A stretch of 64,000 bases of DNA from Tetmemena sp. SeJ-2015 (taxonomy: Eukaryota; Ciliophora; Spirotrichea; Sporadotrichida; Oxytrichidae), in NCBI GenBank assembly GCA_027382625.1, contig JAJKFJ010022350.1, forward strand, positions 1 to 64,000, given 5' to 3'. Position numbers and translations under genes: made by a program. Shown piece by piece: positions 60,200 through 64,000 of this stretch. Each line of letters begins with the position of its first letter. Position 1 is the stretch's first letter. A model generated the notes under the pieces. It did not search any database, was not told the origin of the DNA, and saw only the letters and a program-made list of their open reading frames with translations.

Positions 60200-61635
60200 C
60201 CTTCTCTCATGGTCCTGTCCTTAAAATTTTCACTTTCACCTTCTTAGCTTTAAAGTAAAGCAAGAAAGCTTAAATAATTCTGGTCTAAATAATAGTCTCA
60301 TATTATAGACGAGTATAAAGTAAATAAATTCGATTTATATAAGTTAAGGAGTAGTGGACAGATTATAAAACAAACTGAGCAAAAACAGATTGAGCGTGTG
60401 AAGTATTGTTATAAGAGAGAGAAAGAGTAGTTTTCTTGGAACCGGATCTAACCACTGACATGAAAAAGCATGTGAAGTTGGCACATTTTTTACTTGCAAA
60501 TGCTGAGCAAGACTGATATCACAAGGATCCTTCTACCCTATTTAATTATAAACTCATTCTTATTTTCCCCATATTCTTTAATTTTGTGAGTACAAAACAG
60601 AGAACGCCAGCGTAAAATTTATAGGAAAGCACATCCTATATCAATTTTATCTTTAATCGAGCAAAAAAGACAATAATGGGCATCATAAGAACAATATTTA
60701 CAATCCTAGCGAATCTCAAATTCTGGATGTGGAATAGAAGATATCTTAAGGAGTCAACAGAAGGATATTGAGAATCAACAGACAAAAAAGATTGCTCAGA
60801 ACTTATAGCCAAACGCAAATAGTTTTTCTTAAAAAATGATAAACGATATCCTTCAATTCATAGTAAAGTAATGATAAATGTATTTCAAAATCAGTAAATG
60901 TATTTTATCATTCTCAATTTTTAGTTAAGCAGATTAAGTGAACAAGATTGCTATAATAGAAATTTAAGAAAGAGATGCTAAAACTAAAAGAATGTCACGA
61001 GCAAGGCCTTCCTCAAATAGTGATAAGCAAGTGAATATTTGGATTAATCCAAGGATTCTGCTCTGTAAATTATGGCGGGGACTCATTTATCAATAATATG
61101 AACCACACACAACTAAACCTTGCCACTTTAAGAAAGCTCTTAATACAAAACTAATTCATCCTTAAACATATGAATAATTACAAGCTCTAGCAAAGGCATT
61201 ATAATTGAAGCAATTTTTATAAATTGTCGTATTTTATAGAGGAACAGAAACAAGTATACTATCCTGAATAATTGGCAGATTGTGATACTTTTAAATAGGC
61301 TCGCCAGGAACTTATTAGAGATGAGAAGCATATCCTGTACATAAAATATTTCTAGAATACTGATTTCTCTCAAATTAATCCTAAAGACAATCAGGAGGTT
61401 TTGGCTTCAGTCTGACTAGGCAAATTAGAAATCCTTTATATAAAGACCATTGAATTTACTTTTATTAAACACTATTAAAGAGAAAAGAAAATTGAAAACT
61501 TCGAAAAGTGAAAGAATTGGAAAGAAGAAAGTTGATTTGTTAAAAAGGGTTATATCATCTATGAAGCAAATAATATTTTCTCATACTTTTAAAAAGGAAT
61601 TAGCTTTCATCTCCTAAAATACTTACAATAAAAAA
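60200..61635. other. AT-rich region without a confident gene
   Basis: Several open stretches but none with motifs. Nothing further can be supported. Confidence 0.4.
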
Positions 61636-61639
61636 AATT

Positions 61640-61948
61640 ATTTACGGTTCCTTCTCTCCCATCATTATTTATGGAGTATTAAATTTCTCCTAATCTAAAG
61701 CCGCATTTCTTCATAATGCTGCAAAGACTCAATGATTGAATAAAATCAGGAAGACGAGGCTTTAGCTGGAAGGAGGAGAAGAGATTCATACAAAATATTT
61801 ACCTTAAAAGATCTTATCAAAATCAGCACTCGTAAGCCTGATTTCTCCAAATCCCATCTAACTCAGAAGAATAATAGTCATCCACCACCACTACCGAATC
61901 TTCCAATAACAAAATCAAAAACACGAGAAGCGAAAACGCACGAGGCAT
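61640..61948 (-). CDS. Small secreted protein with signal peptide, two exons
   Basis: ATG at 61948 gives a strong signal peptide (MPRAFSLLVFLILLLEDS) and then VVVVDDYYSSELDG. The continuing frame meets TGA at 61823-61825 (NQAYEC), while a one-base shift near 61870 gives FGEIRLTSADFDKIF up to a GTAAATATT donor near 61809. The acceptor CTTCCAG near 61770 leads to LKPRLPDFIQSLSLCSIMKK and GFRLGEIQYSINNDGREGTV. Both exons look coding; the exact junction is not solved. No family recognised. Confidence 0.42.
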
Positions 61949-62028
61949 TTCTTATGCTCCAAAGGCTCAGTTCGTGCCTAACTTTTCAAGATGAGGACTT
62001 TTCCACCGATAACAGAATAAGGCCTAAC

Positions 62029-62029
62029 A

Positions 62030-62070
<41 letters not shown>
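62029..62070. repeat. (TA)n microsatellite
   Basis: About 20 TA units in an almost unbroken tract, readable directly. Confidence 0.9.
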
Positions 62071-62073
<3 letters not shown>

Positions 62074-62074
62074 T

Positions 62075-63040
62075 TATGGTTAACTTATTATTTTTTAAGA
62101 TGATTTCGCAAACTATGGATTGAAAATAAGAAAATTATATAGTACCGCCACAAAAGATAAGTAATTTACTTTAGATAGGCAAAATAGTGTAAAAGGAGAG
62201 CAAATTTAAGCCAAAAGCCAAAACAAATCAAGAACAGTAATCTCTTTAAAAATTTTCACTATTATGCTATAAAGTTCCCAGAGGACTTATTTTTGAACAA
62301 AAAAGACTCCAGCAAAACTAAGTCGAAAAAGCTGTAGAAACATTAAATTCAGAACTAAAAGTAAATTGCATCATTTTTTCGTCCAGCTTGAGTAGTTATT
62401 TCCTATATATATATGTATTTATTTGTTATTAAATTATGTTGATATCCTTTTTAAATGGGAAGCCAATTTGTTTAAAATAATGGCGAAGAACTTAAAAGAA
62501 TGCACAAATATAAATAAAAAATTTATGAATAAGGCCTCTCTGAGGAACAGTCTTACGTAATTCCGCAGATCAACAATGAGAAAATCAAATTAGATTCGAT
62601 CAATTAGACTCCTCAAATTATCACGCATTATTTGATTTTTTATATAAATTTTATGCTTAAGATAAATTTCCGCTTTGAAACAAAAGTCTCCAAAAAAAAC
62701 TTTTCTTTATATAAGGAAACTTCATTATCAGAATAAATTTTGCATTTTAGGTAGTTTTGTGATGATTCAAAGAGTTAAATTAAAATTACTATTGAATTAT
62801 TATATTCTTATCTGGAAGTATAAAATATTATGCGAAATGTAAAACTTAACTTATCAAAAAGCCGTTCTATATAATTTTCTACTATTTTTTAGTTGTACTT
62901 GTGATATTTATCCACTTCATAAAATGACGAATGCTCGAACTCATTTTAAATACTCCTTCATTATGGCCAGTATTAAACTCTATTCATATTATACTCTTTT
63001 ATATGATACACTTTGTAAAAACAGTTATAAAATTCTATCA
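62075..63040. other. AT-rich region without a confident gene
   Basis: No motif-bearing frame. The plus-strand ORF 62924-63160 overlaps the better-supported minus-strand gene below and is taken as a shadow. Confidence 0.4.
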
Positions 63041-63043
63041 AAC

Positions 63044-63538
63044 TCAATCAACTTTAATGTAGTAACTTTAAATGGGAGCGCACATTCCAAAAAACATACT
63101 CTCGCAGCAGTACGGGTGCTCAAGCTTCATCATCTCTTCTCTCAATCGATCGTGTTATAGGCATAAAGAAACTCTTTCAAAACTCCTACAGTTAAGCTGG
63201 AGCAAATGGTAAAAAAGGATCTCTGATATGGAGCTGAGGCAATATGATAAATGTTTTCGATAATGACCTTCCTAACTATAACTATCTCACATCAACACTA
63301 AATATTTCGCTATATACATATCTGCTCTGGATTAAATTAAGTTGCTCATAAAGTTGCTTACTTCTGCAAGATTTTCATCTCAAAAGCTCCCTGCAGCGCA
63401 GACTTTCCTATAGATATACTAACTATCTCTGACTTTCAATTTCCCAAGAATATTTCATATCTTCTATTAAAGCACCTCTTCGACTTTTTCTTTTTCGAAT
63501 CAGTCCTTTCCCCGCTTCTCTGGTTCGCTCATTTTCAT
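63044..63538 (-). CDS. Unidentified 164-residue protein
   Basis: ATG at 63538 (MKMSEPEKRGKD-TGA-FEKEKV) to TGA 63044-63046, length divisible by three, no intron needed. Protein-like throughout: EEVLQQKI-TGA-NILGKLKVRD, YIYRKVCAAGSF-TGA-DENLAE, VSNFMSNLIQSRADMYIAKY, HYRKHLSYCLSSISEILFYH and DRLREEMMKLEHPYCCESMF. Four internal TGAs fall next to aromatic or charged residues where Trp is natural. By chance about three TGAs are expected in a random frame of this length, so their number is no proof. An overlapping Arg-rich frame (GLIRKRKSRRGALIEDMKYS) is the alternative. No family recognised. Confidence 0.42.
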
Positions 63539-63544
63539 TATTAC

Positions 63545-64000
63545 GGGCATTCGGAATAATGTTTTGAGAACACCAATCTAAATTGAAATAAATAAATAAT
63601 TGTTAAGTTTCTTGCAAAAGCATAAATTATATTAATATAGGATAAAGAGAAGGAGGACAACAAGAAGTATCTGTAAATCATAATTTCGTGTGTGAAACTT
63701 ATATAAGCAATAATAGAGATCTTGAGATTCAACATAATGATAGCTGCTGGCTAAAAAGTTCTAAGCTCTCCAACTATCCTAATCATTGTCCTCTCTTCAC
63801 TCTTCATCTCTAATTGAAGATAAAAGAAAGCTTACGAGGATAACTTTTCAGAATACTTAACTTCTTTAATGACTAGAAATGAGGGCCGAGAACTCCTAAA
63901 AAATTATTTGAGGCGAAGTCCTGCTTATTAAAAACATAGAAGTAGAAGCCAATATTTTCTCTTTGTAAAATACCTGAAGACACAAAATTATAAGGGATGA
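63545..64000. other. Region without a confident gene
   Basis: AT-rich upstream flank of the minus-strand gene; nothing recognised. Confidence 0.4.

Noticed and set aside
1..64000. Standard-code ORFs taken at face value
   Set aside because: With TAA/TAG as Gln most of these are fragments or shadows; for example 17171-17509 and 16275-16475 overlap the TBC gene in wrong frames or are cut by Gln codons.
1..64000. Micronuclear genome of a hypotrich with scrambled genes
   Set aside because: The inverted ubiquitin and T4G4 motif hint at it, but the TBC, kinase and MFS genes are in linear order with ordinary GT-AG introns, and several coherent genes need TGA as sense, which hypotrichs do not use.
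1..64000. CRISPR arrays, tRNA or rRNA genes
   Set aside because: No regularly spaced repeats, no recognisable tRNA cloverleaf and no conserved rRNA blocks were seen by eye; a dedicated scan could still find a tRNA.

Overview
Organism. This is nuclear DNA of a ciliate. Reading frames that look like protein are full of in-frame TAA and TAG, and in the one gene I can align by memory to a known family (TBC1D19-like, 16065-17950) a TAG falls where glutamine is expected. Gene ends coincide with TGA. TGA also appears inside otherwise coherent coding frames (16581, 28243, 43598, 45286) where tryptophan fits. A code with TAA/TAG = Gln and TGA = Trp or stop by context is known from karyorelict ciliates such as Loxodes, so a karyorelict-like ciliate is my best guess; this is inference. 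Introns are very short GT-AG introns (28, 32, 41, 46, 58 and 59 nt are the clearest). The DNA is AT-rich, with more GC in exons. Because almost every gene is broken up by Gln TAA/TAG, standard-code ORF calling misses nearly all of them; the calls here come from reading frames by eye with TGA as the only candidate stop.

Quality. Several conserved genes (TBC, kinase, SPX, MFS) carry isolated one-base frame breaks, often at runs of T, and three blocks (20520-20860, 51735-52420, 55690-55960) are made of swollen homopolymers. The window therefore looks like a lightly polished long-read assembly, and exon borders and termini should be taken as approximate.

Layout. 1-1510: 3' part of a Gln/Ser-rich gene (+). 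2957-3351: fold-back inverted repeat. 3448-10870: large beta-helix, Cys-rich, membrane-anchored surface protein (+). 11195-15930: PAS-domain multi-pass membrane protein of the tmcB type (+). 16065-17950: TBC1D19-like Rab GAP (+). 18454-19590: NEK-like protein kinase (-). 21454-23050: SPX-domain protein (-). 24330-31195: several unidentified genes on both strands. 32346-32700: degenerate ubiquitin pieces lying in opposite orientations. 33090-41137: a run of small or partial unidentified genes. 41945-43927: GARP/VPS54-like tethering subunit (+). 44322-47300: MFS transporter with a long acidic tail (-). 48760-51825: leucine-rich repeat protein of the ribonuclease-inhibitor/NLRC3 type (+). 52700-55740: unidentified large protein (+). 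56000-60200: compositionally distinct block with a telomere-like motif at its right edge. 61640-63538: two small genes (-).

Together. The recognisable genes are ordinary eukaryotic housekeeping and surface functions: membrane traffic (TBC1D19-like, VPS54-like), phosphate or inositol-phosphate sensing (SPX), transport (MFS), signalling (kinase, PAS membrane protein) and cell surface (beta-helix protein). I see no operon-like arrangement, no bacterial-type defence island and no CRISPR array. The points most worth a second look are the split, inverted ubiquitin locus next to a repeated 5' element, the context-dependent TGA, and the telomere-like T4G4 motif at the edge of a GC-richer block.
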